The notes: generated from the sequence alone by a model not told the origin. DNA of 64,000 bases from Cryptomeria japonica (GCF_030272615.1 NC_081415.1:265639925-265703924), one strand, 5' to 3'; positions 35,836 through 47,421 are shown, numbered from the stretch's first letter. Numbers and translations are program-made.

Positions 35836-37122
35836 TGTTGGTATTATGGATGAATTGATTATGTGTTGAATTGATGTTTTGTCATTGATGTCAACACTAC
35901 TTGTTATGGTTCGTTATCGACATACAAGTTTTGGTTACCAGTAGAAGATCTAGTGTTATCGATAGAAGAGACCATCTGTTGGACACTTCCAACATGTTTG
36001 GATCAGTGAAGTATATTTGATTTCATGTGTTATATGATCCATGAACATGTTTTGGTCAGTTGGTATTGGCTTGGTAGTTGGATGCTATCATACACTCTGG
36101 TAAACCCTTACTGGCACTGGCTTAAGGCTTTACCGATAGAGCTTTCATTAAGGAATCATGACAGGATGCATAGTTGGTGTTGGTGCAGCTTCTTCATGGA
36201 TTTCAGGATGTTGAAGATGTTCTTTGATCATTCTTTAAATTTATTGAAGACATTGCTTTGGAGTGGTGGACCCAGAATAGGTCCAGTACCTATCTAGGTT
36301 ATGGACCAGTATCATGCTAACGTGTACTCTACATGTTACCAGGATGTTTCGATATGATTTATGGATTTGTTATTATTGTTTTGGTCTTAAGCCGACATGG
36401 CATATCATTTTAATATGGAATTATGTAATGATCTTATTGTAATATCTTTAGGTGGCCGACCTAATCGGTCTAGGCCTTAGGATTTGTATAAATAAGAGGT
36501 AGAAACTCTTTGTAAAGTATCATGGTTATTGGAAAGGTCATGGTCAAGGAATGTAATGTGCGAATATTGTAATATCATTCAGGTTGAGGAGTTGGTTGAT
36601 CATTGGTGATCGAATTGGATTCAGAAGAGGATTTAGTCCTCCGGCACTGAGCTTAACCGAGACTGTAATCAAGCATGGTAGATACTATTTCTAGCAGTTC
36701 ACTCTATTGGATTGTTGTCCATTTATCTTGAGATGGTTGTAGCCTCTGTGTAGTCAGTGAGACTCTTTTGTAATGAGCAGTATGCTCTAGGTAGTGTGCC
36801 TTCCTACAAGTGTAGGCCCCTCATTGTAACACATACTTTCTGCAGAAGTATCATTAGACTGTGGGTAGGCTTCCCACCATGGTTTTCCCCTTTCTAGGTT
36901 TTCCACATTCAAATCATGGTTTTATGTGGTATGGTTGCTTTGCATTGATTATCTGGTTGATTGTTAAGTTGTATTGTTTACCGGTATCTTTCCATACCAT
37001 CATTTGTATGTGCTTTACCGGTACTTGGTTTGTTTAAGGTTGTATTGTAGAGTAAAAGTTATAATTTGTTAACAACTGATTAACCCCACCCCCCTCTCAG
37101 TTGTTCACCGGTTATCCTAACA
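35836..37122 (+). repeat. 3' LTR of Copia B
   Basis: TGTTGGTATTATGG ... TATCCTAACA. Matches the 5' LTR with many substitutions; conserved hairpin at 36,861-36,908. Confidence 0.92.
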
Positions 37123-37127
37123 TTCCT

Positions 37128-38200
37128 AAAACTTGGAATTTTTAAATTTGGGAGATTTAGGAGACTCACATTGTCTATAGATTGGGAATTTATGCTCATG
37201 GACCTCTCCTTTCATAAGATAATCCATTGTATTTGAGGAGGCTTTCTTGAAGTTGGGAATTGAAGAAGCTAATTGAGTCCCCAACTTCTGAAATTGAGAG
37301 ATCAAACCCTCATCTGCTCGTCTTTAGAAACTATATCCCTTGCAAGATCCTCCTAATATTTCCTCCTTTGAGCCTCCAACTCTTTCTCAAGAAGATAAAT
37401 TTTGAGAATCTAGTTCCACTTGTTGCAAGTCAAACTCTCATTGCCTTTTGATATCATTCAATTCCTTGGTGAAATCAAGCATCATTCTTTTCATATCACC
37501 AATGAAATTGTTTTTTCAAGATTGCTTTGTGCATAAATTGGCTGTCATGAAGGTTGAGCAAGGGTGGGTGGGTTGCAAGCATTAGGAAAATACCCATCTA
37601 CTTCTGAAGTAAAGTCCCTTGGGATGAAACTAGGAGGAATCCTCTTTTGATCTTAATGGTAAGGAGGGGAATAATAGCCTACACTCTCATGAAATGAAGG
37701 GGAATAAAAGGTATTCCCTTGACATGTATTCATTATAAAGCATTTAAGAAGGAAATATTAATCCTAATAAAATGATTCAAGGACATATAGTCTTCTTTTC
37801 TAGAGATTGAAAACATACCATTAAGTGGCCAAAATTTGATTTGAGAGTCACTAGGTGCTTGAAGGATGCCTCTCTAAGGATTAATGGATTGAAGAACACA
37901 CCAAATCTTCAACTTGTCTTGACCTTAGGACTTCTTGACCAATATATTTATTCTCAGAGTTGCTAGGTATGTGAAAATATTGCCTCCAAAGGCAAAAATT
38001 GCTAATACACACACCAACTATCAATAAGAAGTAATAAATATTGAACTAAAATAGTTGAAACTATCTCACCAGGTGTGTCAAAAATTGTTGTTGCAAAAGT
38101 TTTCACCTTTGTCTAAGCTATTAACTAAGACAACCTTATGAAAGATGGAAACAACCTCCAAGTGTGGGACCTTGATATTTGAGATTGAATCTCTAGAGAA
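37128..38200 (-). pseudogene. Old minus-strand reading-frame remnant, right part
   Basis: Between Copia B and solo LTR D. On the minus strand it holds a broken, Glu/Lys-rich, coiled-coil-like stretch (about 37,250-37,450) next to a Pro/Tyr-rich one (about 37,560-37,720). No domain recognised; probably one old element with 29,209-30,007 and 20,447-21,559, about 3 kb in total without the insertions. Confidence 0.35.
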
Positions 38201-38226
38201 TGTTAGAATCAAAGATCATTGAGAGC

Positions 38227-38250
38227 GGGGGGGGGGGGGGGGGGGGGGGG
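38227..38250. repeat. G24 homopolymer in solo LTR D
   Basis: Twenty-four G in a row, at the same place where the other Copia LTRs have a C-run of 8-12 (opposite strand). The length may be unreliable because such runs are hard to sequence. Confidence 0.9.
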
Positions 38251-38576
38251 TGAATTAGTGATCTACCAGAAGTTAAAACTACAAAATTATTCTTTATCCA
38301 CTGGTTAACAATGTATAACAGATAAGACCATAAACATGCAGCAATAAATATACATATACACAACGCCAAAAAATTTACTTGGAAACTCGGAAAGGGAAAA
38401 ACCGTGGTGGGCCTGGAACCCACAATATTCATATACTATGGCCAAGAGTACATAAATATTAAATAGATGGGGAATGCACTTGCATTCAGGATCAGTGCCT
38501 AGAGCTCACTGCTCAAATAAAGTTGCGCAGAGGGCTACAACCCTCAGGGAAGTCTCACTGACTTACAACTTGATTA

Positions 38577-39007
38577 TGTTGGTGTAAATAAATATTCATT
38601 ATGGATATTATTACACCTCACTTAAGTTAACTTAGGATAATTCATCTCTTCATAGTTTGGATTTGAGACACTTAGGGAAGTGTGCACATAGGGATAGAGC
38701 TTGTAGGACAAATTCCACCTTTTGTGGTCTTGTTTTGTTGTTACACTCCACATTCGATGGGTCATCCACCTCTTGTGGAATATTATATTATTTCTCCTAC
38801 CTACCCTTGTTTCTCATTGAGCCACATGTCATGATTGTGTGCTCGTACATCCATATGGCCTTGCCTATATAAGCAGGCCTATATTCATTGTACTGGTTAA
38901 TCTAGTTGATCATTTGCATATTGATGACAATACAGTTTGATCTTGTCATTCTATTGTCTCTCTTTTTATGCTTTTCGTTGTGCCCTTGATCTTGGCAAAA
39001 TCCTACA
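38577..39007 (+). repeat. 5' LTR of Copia C
   Basis: TGTTGGTGTAAATAAAT ... AAAATCCTACA. A TATA-like CTATATAAG lies near 38,866-38,874. Confidence 0.93.
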
Positions 39008-39020
39008 TGGTATTAGAGCC
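39008..39020 (+). other. Primer-binding site of Copia C
   Basis: TGGTATTAGAGCC directly after the LTR; one base off the usual TGGTATCAGAGCC (C to T), as CpG-independent decay or a lineage variant. Confidence 0.88.
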
Positions 39021-40435
39021 ATTGGGGCTTCATTGATTGGTTTTTTGGAGACATTTTGGAAGGCTTCTATTTTTGGATTTGAGGAACAAGCATTTTTTGG
39101 AGGCATCTTTTTGACCTCACCATTGCGTCCGGGAGGCCGTTTCCATTAAAATTAAGTATAAACTCAACCATTTTTGGCAAAAATTGACTTTTGGGGGTGA
39201 AGGAATCTTTTGCCCAATTTGAGCGGTACGAAATTTTTGGATCTATAAAAAAAATATATATATATTTTTTTCTGAAATTTTTTCCAGTTTTGAAAAGCTT
39301 ATTTTGCAGGCTTGTTAGACCGCTCAGGCCGTCGCGCAACACTAGCTTAGGCCACCGGTGGCTCCCGCAGCTCCCCGCACATGTTCTCGCAACCTCGAAA
39401 CCATCGGTTTCCGATAGCCCAGCGGCCACCGCCAGTAGCACCACTAGCAGCCTGTGGCCACCACCGCAGCTTGCAGCTCACCACCCACCACTGCCCAAAG
39501 TGCCACCCAACTTGCCGCCCGCCGCTGCCCACAACGCCGCCCAACTCACCACCTGCGCGTCGCCCAGCCTCGGCGCCCCCCATCGGCTGCCGCCTAGACC
39601 GCCGTTGAGACCTCCCAACCCCGTTACCGACACCTGCCACTAGGCCTCTGGCAGCCACCGCTAGCCCTCAGGTAGACCTCTGGTCACCGCTTTTCGGCCA
39701 CCATCAAACACTTTTCCGGCCTCTGTCAAATATTTCCGGCCACCGACTCTGATTTTTGGTGACCACCAACAGGAGCGCCCAGTCAACACCACCTGGATTT
39801 TTTGCACAGTCAGAATCCAGTCATCGCCTAGTTAGTTTTTTGGAAATTCACAGACCCCTCTTCGTTGAGCTATTTGGTTTTTTGGGCCAACTTTGGAGGC
39901 TCATAACTTGCTCAATTTCGCTCCTTTTTGGGTGCTATTTTTTTTGATTTGGGCTAATTTTTTGTTCTCTTCGCAGTGGTGTGGTTATCGTCTAGTTTTG
40001 GTGCATATTTTTTTTGTATTTTTTGATTTCTCTTAGTTGTACCCGTCCAATCCCCAATTCTACAACTTCAAAGGCCTCGTTTGAGCTCATACGACCTCCT
40101 TTTCAAGTGCCATTTTTTTTGAAAGTGCATGTTTTTTCATCTACTTTCATAATATATGATCAAATTTTAGAGATTTTGAGTAGAAGTTGTAATTTTTGAT
40201 ATTGGTCTTATTTGGCCTATTTGGTACTTGTAAATTACTTGGATCTTAATTTAGATCTCTTGCATTATTAGTTTGAGTCTCTTTTGGCCTTATTGAGGCA
40301 GTTGTAAAATTGAAATCAGAAGCCCAGTTTGCCATTTTTTGCAAGTGGCCCATTGTATACGCACTAAGTATAAAGTGAATTTGGGGGGGTGTCTTGTGTG
40401 CCTCTCTTTCCTTGTGCTCTCTCATTTTTGTTGCA
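39021..40435 (+). other. Leader of Copia C with a GC-rich segment
   Basis: Non-coding leader of 1.4 kb. Positions 39,310-39,760 are strikingly C- and G-rich (CCGCC words, proline- and alanine-rich if translated), in a window that is otherwise AT-rich. The rest (39,780-40,435) returns to T-rich sequence. Open frames in the GC-rich part exist on both strands and look like a composition effect. Confidence 0.7.
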
Positions 40436-41300
40436 ATGAGTCCTCATAAATTTCCTCCTTTAACTCCACATAATTATGCATCATGGAAAATTAATGTATG
40501 GAGCAAATTAATGGAAAAAGGTCTCATACATTACATAGATGGAACAATAGCAACACCACTTGATCCTAAGGTTGATCCTAATGCTCAGTTAGAATGGATC
40601 ACTAACAATTGCATGGCTCTTGGAACTTTGCGCAAGTATGTATCAAATGACTTCATTTTTCACATTGAGAAGTGTACAACAATCAAAGAGGCATGGGTTA
40701 TGTTTCAGAAATTGTACGGTCAAGTTGATGAAATCAGAGGTTACAAAATTGACAATGAGCTCACCAACTTGGATCCCAAGAGTTTTGATATAATCCAAGA
40801 TTATGTCACCAAAAAAAATGAGCTAAGAGAAAAGCTTAAGGATTGTGGAATTGACAAAAAGGATGCTCAGTTGATATTCAACTTGTTAGACAAGCTTGCA
40901 CTAGAATATGCAACATTTTTGTCTAGCTTCCAAACTCATCATTTGACAGTGGGGAGTTCCTATGTTATGCCTTCATTTGATGCTTTCACAGAAATGTTGA
41001 TATTGGAACAATCTAAGTTGTTTAACATGGGACTTCTCAAGTCTTCAAAGTCCAAGGCTTTGGTGGCTAATCAAGGGAATCAAGGAAGTCAAGGCAAAGA
41101 TTCCAACAAGAAGAAGAAGCACTCTAAGTCAAAGCCACAATAGGAAAAAGGACAATCATCCTCTCCCTCACATGGTGATTTTTTATCCTCTTCCAAGAAG
41201 AGGACTCCACTTAAGAAGGATAAACCAACTTGTGCATATTGCAAGAAGTATGGTCATGATGAGCACTGATGCCACACAAAGAAAGTTGACCAATTAACTA
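40436..41300 (+). pseudogene. gag: Gag of Copia C
   Basis: The ATG at 40,436 starts MSPHKFPPLTPHNYASWKIN, the typical N-terminus of a Copia Gag, followed by the UBN2 body (EAWVMFQKLYGQVDEIRGYKI, ...KKDAQLIFNLLDKLALEYATF). A Lys-rich tail ends at a TAG, 41,141-41,143. The zinc knuckle lies downstream (about 41,232-41,275) as CAYCKKYGHDEH, a TGA, then Cys, consistent with a Trp codon TGG turned TGA. Confidence 0.87.
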
Positions 41301-41326
41301 ATCTTCTTAAGGAAAACAACATCAAC

Positions 41327-42013
41327 TTGCCATCTTCCTACACAAAGAATAATTCATCTCCTTCCTCTTCCTTACATTCTAAGGGAAAAGGGCAAGCATT
41401 TGTGGCTACAACAGGTTCTTCACAACAATGGATAGTTGACTCAGGTGCCTCATATCACATGGGCTCTACAAAGGAGCAGTTTTCTTCATTGGAGCCATCT
41501 AAGGTACCTCACATTTACATAGGTGACGATACACAAGTAGAGGTTGAAGGGAAAGGTTCAGTTGACATGGATGATGGAACTTTTGAGAATGTTCTCTATG
41601 TTCCTAACTTGTCTACCAATCTTCTCTCTATCTACCAAATCACTTGCTATAGGAATGGGAAAAAGGTTGAGTTTACACCAAATTCAGTTGTGGTAAAGGA
41701 ACTTGATGATGATGCCTTGGTAGTAGTGGGACAAGTCAATGACAACTCAAGGCTTTATTCATTCAACCACTTTGTGCCAAGTTCACCTTCTAGAGCCTTG
41801 CTTACTCATTCAAGTTTTGAAAGTAAGCTATGGCATGAGCGGTTTGGTCACCTCAACTATTGCTATCTTCAACAGCTGAGCACTAAAGACATGGTCATAG
41901 GTCTACCTCGAATCAGTTTTTCAGAGGGTGTATGTTTAGGTTGCTCCATGGGCAAGCATCCTGAGGAGAAGTTTGATAAGGAGAAAGCTTGGAGAGCTTT
42001 GGAAGTTCTCTAA
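41327..42013 (+). pseudogene. Protease and pre-integrase region of Copia C
   Basis: WIVDSGASYHMGSTKEQFSS carries the active-site DSG. It is followed by IYIGDDTQVEVEGKGSV, VLYVPNLSTNLLSIYQI, and the pre-integrase zinc region LWHERFGHLNYCYLQQL ... CLGCSMGKH. A TAA at 42,011-42,013 cuts it before the integrase core. Confidence 0.88.
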
Positions 42014-42844
42014 CTTGTTCACAATGATGTAGCAGGTCCATTTCCAGCACCTTCATTTAGCAAGGCCCTCTATGTCCTCACCTTCATTGATGACTACTCC
42101 CATTTCACTTGGGTCTACTTTCTCATTCATAAGAGTGAAGTATTTGATAGATTTCAGGACTACAAGACTCGTGTGAAGAAGCAACCCGGGAAAGTGGTCA
42201 AGATTCTTTGCATAGATAATGGAAGGGAATATGTGAACAAGAGACTTGAGGATTTTTGTACATTTGAGGGGATTGATCTTCAACATTCTATAGCATACAC
42301 TCCACAGTAGAATGGAGTTGCAGAACGCAAGAATAGAACTCTCAAAGAAATGGCTAGTTGTATGATTCATGCATGATCTCTTGATCCTACCTTTTGGGCA
42401 GAGGCTATCAGTTGTGCCACACACATCCAGAATCAGGTTCCTCACAAAGCTTTTCAAGGTATTACTCCTTTTGAAGCTTGTGCTGGTAGGAAACCAATTG
42501 TGAGACATTTTAGAGTCTTTGGGTGTCCAACATGGGCTCGCATTCCTCCGTAGAAATGCAATGCATTGGAACCTCAGAGTCGGCCTTGCATATTTGTTGG
42601 ATATCCTGAGGGTGTTAAGGCATATAGACTGATGGATCCTGAGACACATGAGGTGCTCATTAAGAGGAGTGTTCACTTTGAGGAAAGCTCACCTAGCTTA
42701 GCCTCTCTACCTCCTCCACCTTCCTCCATTGTGGATAGTGATGCTAGTGATTCAGATGATGAGACTCCAAATCTGACTCGCAGGGTTTCACCTCCACAAG
42801 GTCCACTTGTAGTTGATGAGCCTCATTCTCCACCTCCACCTTGA
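42014..42844 (+). pseudogene. int: Integrase of Copia C
   Basis: In the continuing frame the first Asp is in FIDDYSHFTWVYF, the second in CIDNGREY and the Glu in NGVAERKNRTLKEM, so the acidic triad is readable. Stops: TAG at 42,308-42,310 (TPQ*NG, Gln expected), TGA near 42,374, TAG at 42,551-42,553. The C-terminal part (HFRVFGCPTWA, CIFVGYPEGVKAYRL) leads into an acidic, proline-rich linker with a PPPP end at about 42,843. Confidence 0.85.
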
Positions 42845-43822
42845 CCTCGTTGGTCTCGATAGACACTTGAGTCAATAGGTTCTCTTGTTGGGGATCCTTC
42901 AGATACACGGAGGACTCGATCATAGCATCAGGATCTTCCACATGCATTCATTGCTACCGCTTTCGATCCACAAACATTTCGGGAAGCATCAGGGGTTCCT
43001 GAGTGGGACCAAGCTATGGAGGAAGAGTATAGTTCCTTGATGAGGAACAACACATGGGATTTAGTCCATCTCCCTAAGGGGAGAAAGATGGTTTGATGTA
43101 AGTGGATCTATCAGACCAAGTTTGCAAAGGATGGTAGTGTGGATAAGTACAAGGCTTGGCTTGTTGCAAAAGGTTTCTCTCAGGTTACAGGTGTTGACTA
43201 TACTAAAACCTTTGTGCCCGTAGCCAAGATGAACTCCATTCACTTGGCACTTTCTATTGTTGCAGCTCATGGTTGGGTTTTACATTAGATTGATGTGAAG
43301 AGTGCTTTTCTTCATGGTGATCTTGATGAGGAGATTTATATGGAGCAACCTCAGGGTTTCATCTAGGATACTTCCTTGGTTTGTAGACTAAGGAAATCTC
43401 TCTATGGCCTTAAGTAGGTCCCCAGGGCTTGGTATGCCAAGATGGATTCCTTTCTTCTCTCAGCAGGGTTCACCAGGTGTCATTCTGATCTGAATGTCTA
43501 CATTTTGTGATAGGACTACTCTCACTTGATACTTGTGCTCTATGTTGATGACTTGATCATTACAGGGAGTACTGCATCCATCATTAGCAGGGTCAAATCT
43601 GCTTTGCATGACAAATTTACTATGACTGACTTGGGTCTTTTGTACTACTTTCTTGGGATAGAGATTTCACAGTCACCTTCTGGGATTACACTATCACAGC
43701 CCAAGCATGCTCTTGATCTCCTTGCATGCTTTCATATGGTTGATTGTAAGCCTACCCTGACTCCCTTTCTTTTAGGAGTCTAGCTTGAGGCTTAGTGTTC
43801 TTCTCCACCAGTTGATGCCACT
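42845..43822 (+). pseudogene. pol: Reverse transcriptase of Copia C
   Basis: RT blocks are clear despite stops: EWDQAMEEEYSSLMRNNTW, CKWIYQTKFAKDGSVDKYKA, IDVKSAFLHGDLDEEIYMEQ, LRKSLYGLK followed by a stop then VPRAWY, and YVDD at 43,541-43,552 followed by MTDLGLLYYFLGIEI. TAG stops at 43,286-43,288, 43,364-43,366 and 43,415-43,417 fall where Gln (CAG or CAA) is normal in the family. Confidence 0.88.
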
Positions 43823-44460
43823 TTGTATCATCAGCTTGTGGGTAGTCTCATCTACTTGACCCACACACGCCCTGATATTTTATTTGTAGTTGGCATGGTT
43901 TCCTGCTTCATGCAGGAACCACATGAGCTTCATTGGAAAGTCACCAAACGCATCCTTCATTACATCCAGGGTACACATCACTATGGGATTCACTATGCAG
44001 TAGGAACAAGACTTCGCTTGGTTGGTTACACAGACTCCAATTGGGTTGGTGATCTTGATGATCATAAGTCTACTTCCGGTTACAGTTTTCACCTTGGTTT
44101 AGTCCCCATTTGTTGGCAGAGAAAGAAGCAACATGTTATTGCTCTCTCTTTGATTGAGACTAAGTATCGAGGCACTGTTAACATAGTGACTGGACCATTT
44201 GGCCCCAATAGATTCTCATAGAGTTTGGGTTCACCACCATGACTGACAGTTCTACATTGTGACAATTAGAGTGCTATTACAATCTTGAAGAACCCGGTCT
44301 AGCACCAGTGGACCAAACACATCGAGATTCATATGCACTATATCCAAGAGCTTATTCAGGAGCAGGTCATTAATTTGCAGTATTGTCCTACAGTGGAGCA
44401 GTTTGCTGACATATTCACCAAACCTTTCACCAAGATTAAGTTCGAGTAGTTGCGAGCTCT
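43823..44460 (+). pseudogene. RNase H of Copia C
   Basis: YHQLVGSLIYLTHTRPDILF, VGYTDSNWVGDLDDHKSTSG (catalytic Asp), ALSLIETKYRGTV (Glu), then after a frame change and stops a SAITILKNP-like stretch, TKHIEIHMHYI and EQFADIFTKPFT. The 3' end lies near 44,460. Confidence 0.85.
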
Positions 44461-44763
44461 CTTGGGAGTGTGGGATGTGTCATAAGGGGGAGGTCAGCTG
44501 ACTTCTCCTTCCTCTCTTATGGGGAGGACTTTTTCCTCCTTGAGGTTTTCTCCTTCTTCTTTGAGAGTCATTTGTACATTCACCTCTCTTTTGGGGGGGA
44601 GCTTTTTCCCACTAGGTTTTCTCCCTTTCTTCGTTTGTGAGAGATTTCTTTGCATAGTTTTTCTTACATTTTTACATGGGTACCTATCATGGCCTAGTAG
44701 CCAGGACCCATCTTGCATTGTTGACTTGAGTCTTCATTTCCCTAAGTTTCACTTAAGGGGGGG
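44461..44763 (+). other. 3' untranslated part and polypurine tract of Copia C
   Basis: Non-coding, T-rich; the purine run AAGGGGGGG at about 44,755-44,763 abuts the 3' LTR. Confidence 0.8.
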
Positions 44764-45214
44764 TGTTGGTGTAAATAAATATTCATTATGGATATTATGA
44801 CAATTTACTTAAGTTAACTTAGGATAATGCATCTCTTCGTAGTTTGGATTTGAGACACTTAGGGAAGTGTGCACATAGGGATAGAGGTTGTAGGAGAAAT
44901 TCCACCTTTTGTGATTTTGTTTTGTTGTTACACTCCACATTTGGTGGGTCATCCACCTCTTGTGGAATATTATATTATTTCTCCTACCTACCCCTAGTAT
45001 TTCTTACCTACCCTTGTTTCTCATTGAGCCACATGTCATGATTGTGTGCTCGTACATCCATATGGCCTTGCCTATATAAGAAGGCCTATATTCATTGTAT
45101 TGGTTAATCCAGTTGATCATTTGCATATTGATGAGAATACAATTTGTTCTTGTCATTCTATTGTCTCTCTTTTTCTGCTTTTAATTGTGCCCTTGATCTT
45201 GGCAAAATCCTACA
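44764..45214 (+). repeat. 3' LTR of Copia C
   Basis: Matches the 5' LTR; about 20 bp longer because a CTACC-bounded piece near 44,990-45,015 is doubled. Confidence 0.93.
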
Positions 45215-45944
45215 GATTACAATAGCAAAGTACAATGAAATGAACTCTTAAACAACATCTGACTATGTAAAAAATGAGTTCCAGTTAAGCTTAGAATCAC
45301 TAATTGTCTATGCTCTGCTAAATACTCTATTTCTATCTCAATCAACTACCGGTTGGTCTGAAAGAAAAATGTGCATGTTAAACTCTGCTCAATCACAACA
45401 AAATGGATCACCACATCTCTAACATATCGAAAATCAATTGCCAAGCCACTTTTATATATCTGGTCATAACACAAAAGCAATATCCTTCAAGTCAGCTTCA
45501 AGAGATGTAGCGTGTAGCTCAAAGTCGACTTCAATCTCAAACAAAACATAGCACCAGACCAAAATATTATAACCACATGCTTCCTAAAAGTCTTCCCAAT
45601 CACCAAGATCACAAAAGAAATCACCGCAATCATCGAAAATCATTTTGGATCAACACATTACCAAAATACTCTGTTTTACCGGTTAACTGGCTACCAGTTA
45701 ACACCAACTTCTAGATAAGATGAATCATGACAACTAGATCAAATCACCATAAAGAGTTGCAAAGAGTTTCCATCAATGACAACCGTGAACAAACAATCAA
45801 CCATCGAAAGTCACCTGAAATCACTAGATGAGTATCAATTGCCAATAGAGAAGGCCAACTTCCTTTCCAATCAAGGTACAATGTTGAACCAACCCAACAC
45901 TTGTAAAGCCTAATTCTAGACCTATTTTACTACCTTGTAGAGAA

Positions 45945-47421
45945 AAGGGGAGAAGGAGTGTATAAAAGTAAAAGAGGTGATGCACCAAGACTGTTAGTCT
46001 TCCTTTTCCTATGATTGCACAAAACATCAAAGAAAGATACCTCAAACATACACAAATCTCTATTTATAATCAATGTCCAGGAGAAGCAAAGAAGTTAGAA
46101 CTTGATGTGAAGCTAAAAGGGATTGAAAAATATTCAAAAAGAACATGTATAAGAATATTTAACATAGTTCATAATCTAGAAACATAGAAAGAGAGACCAT
46201 AATTAGAAGGTGAAATTACACACACAACATACTTAGAAGTAGAGATAAGGTAAAAAAAGATAAATTTTATTGACATGAAGGCAAGGCAAACTTATGGTTA
46301 CAAAAACAGATTTCCATAAGAGAAAAGGGAGAAGAACCTTAAAGATATGCTACAATTTTGCCTTTATAGTGCAAGCATAACTTTGATTGGGCATTTAGCT
46401 CAAAAACCTTAACCAACTAGGGTTAAGTTACAATAGGAAGGAAAATACATGAATTAGATCAAAGATCTGATTGCTTGTGATCTAGAGAAAATCCACTCAT
46501 GTAGAGAAGGACAAAAGGAAGTAGTTGATATAGTTGATGAAGTTAGGAGACACCAAAACCTTGGCAACTCAGTAAAAGAGATGGCATTTGAACATTCTTT
46601 GTCATGACATGAAAGACTTCATACATAATAAATGGGCATGGAAATCCTTGAGAAGTGTTTGTAGAGCCTAGATGTAGTAATTGAAGTTGTCTTGCATCAG
46701 ATGGAAGTAGTTGGAATGAAATCAAGTCAGATTTAGACCACAAGGTTAGGAAATAAATGTTGACCTACCAGTCAACAACAACCCTCATGCTAGCCATTTG
46801 AATTTGAATACTCTACCCCAAGTTTGAATGCAAGTCGTTAGATCTATCTTCATGTGCAAATGAGCGGTTGAGATGCATTGTGGAAGTCTATGTAATGGGA
46901 GATTAAAACATCACCATCAATCTACATTTGCATTGTTAGTTGGATGGTGAAGATCAAACAAGGGGCCCACCTTAGTGATTTATTCCTTTCTCTGTAGCTC
47001 TGCAAGTGAACATTTGATCTTTACTTTCTACCTATTGACTTATAGAATCACATTTCACTTCGCACACCCCTCTTGTCACCCACATCAACACTTGAAGGTT
47101 ATCAAGCCAATAAAATATCCCATCAGTTTCCAGTCAACTTCAACAATCGTTGGCCCCACCTTATTTCTTTATTCCACCTTCATAGCTTCATAGGTCTTGT
47201 TTCCTTTATTTGTTTCTACTTGCAAACCAACAAAGGACACACTACTTTGCATACTTTATTTTTCATCACTCTGCAACTCCACAGGTTCACATTTCAACCT
47301 TATTTTCTACCTGTAGATCTACATAGAAGAATTTGCACTTATCATTTACACTGTATAGCTTTGTAGGTGACAAAACCAACTGCAATTTTTACTTGCAGAG
47401 TTGTGGACCTTCTTGCTTAAG
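45945..47421 (-). repeat. R repeat, copy 2
   Basis: Matches R copy 1 end to end. The minus-strand TATA-like CTATAAAG is at 46,362-46,369. Its right end (CTTAAG, 47,416-47,421) directly abuts the stop codon of the unknown minus-strand ORF at 47,422. That position fits a 3' LTR or a 3' flank of the unit 47,422-51,020, with R copy 3 as its upstream partner. Confidence 0.65.

Larger units (their letters stand above)
30008..37122 (+). mobile_element. Copia element B, complete, TSD TTCCT
   Basis: LTRs at 30,008-31,275 and 35,836-37,122, a primer-binding site, Copia gene order, a polypurine tract and perfect target duplications TTCCT (30,003-30,007 and 37,123-37,127). I count about 22 differences in the first 205 bp of the two LTRs, roughly twice the divergence of Copia A, so B is older. 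Both the integrase and the RT have lost a catalytic Asp. It is related to A (same primer site, similar polyprotein) but a distinct family. Confidence 0.95.
38577..45214 (+). mobile_element. Copia element C, complete, TSD GATTA
   Basis: Short LTRs (38,577-39,007, 431 bp; 44,764-45,214, 451 bp), a primer-binding site, Copia coding order, a polypurine tract and target duplications GATTA (38,572-38,576 and 45,215-45,219). It lies inside solo LTR D. I count about 12 differences in the first 190 bp of the LTRs. The polyprotein has many stops, most of them TAG. It is a different Copia lineage from A, B and F: shorter LTRs, a variant primer site and a long leader with a GC-rich segment. Confidence 0.95.
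38201..45939 (-). mobile_element. Solo Copia LTR D, minus strand, split by Copia C
   Basis: The two parts are 38,201-38,576 and 45,220-45,939, about 1.1 kb together. In plus orientation it starts TGTTAGAATC and ends CCTTGTA, i.e. the terminal CA has become TA. A 5-bp match GAGAA flanks it (38,196-38,200 and 45,940-45,944). It shares with the other Copia LTRs the homopolymer near one end (here G24) and the GTGGG/CCCAC plus GGTTTTTCCC motif (38,380-38,423, reverse complement). There is no primer site, polypurine tract or coding sequence next to it, so it is most simply a solo LTR left after recombination. Confidence 0.72.

Noticed and set aside
39191-39643. Pro/Ala-rich frames on both strands of the Copia C leader
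   Set aside because: GC-rich DNA has few stops; several frames are open at once and none starts or ends at a sensible place.
18979-47421. R copies 1 and 2 as the two LTRs of one element
   Set aside because: Neither shows TG...CA ends, a primer site or a polypurine tract, and no target duplication was seen. Not ruled out, only unsupported.
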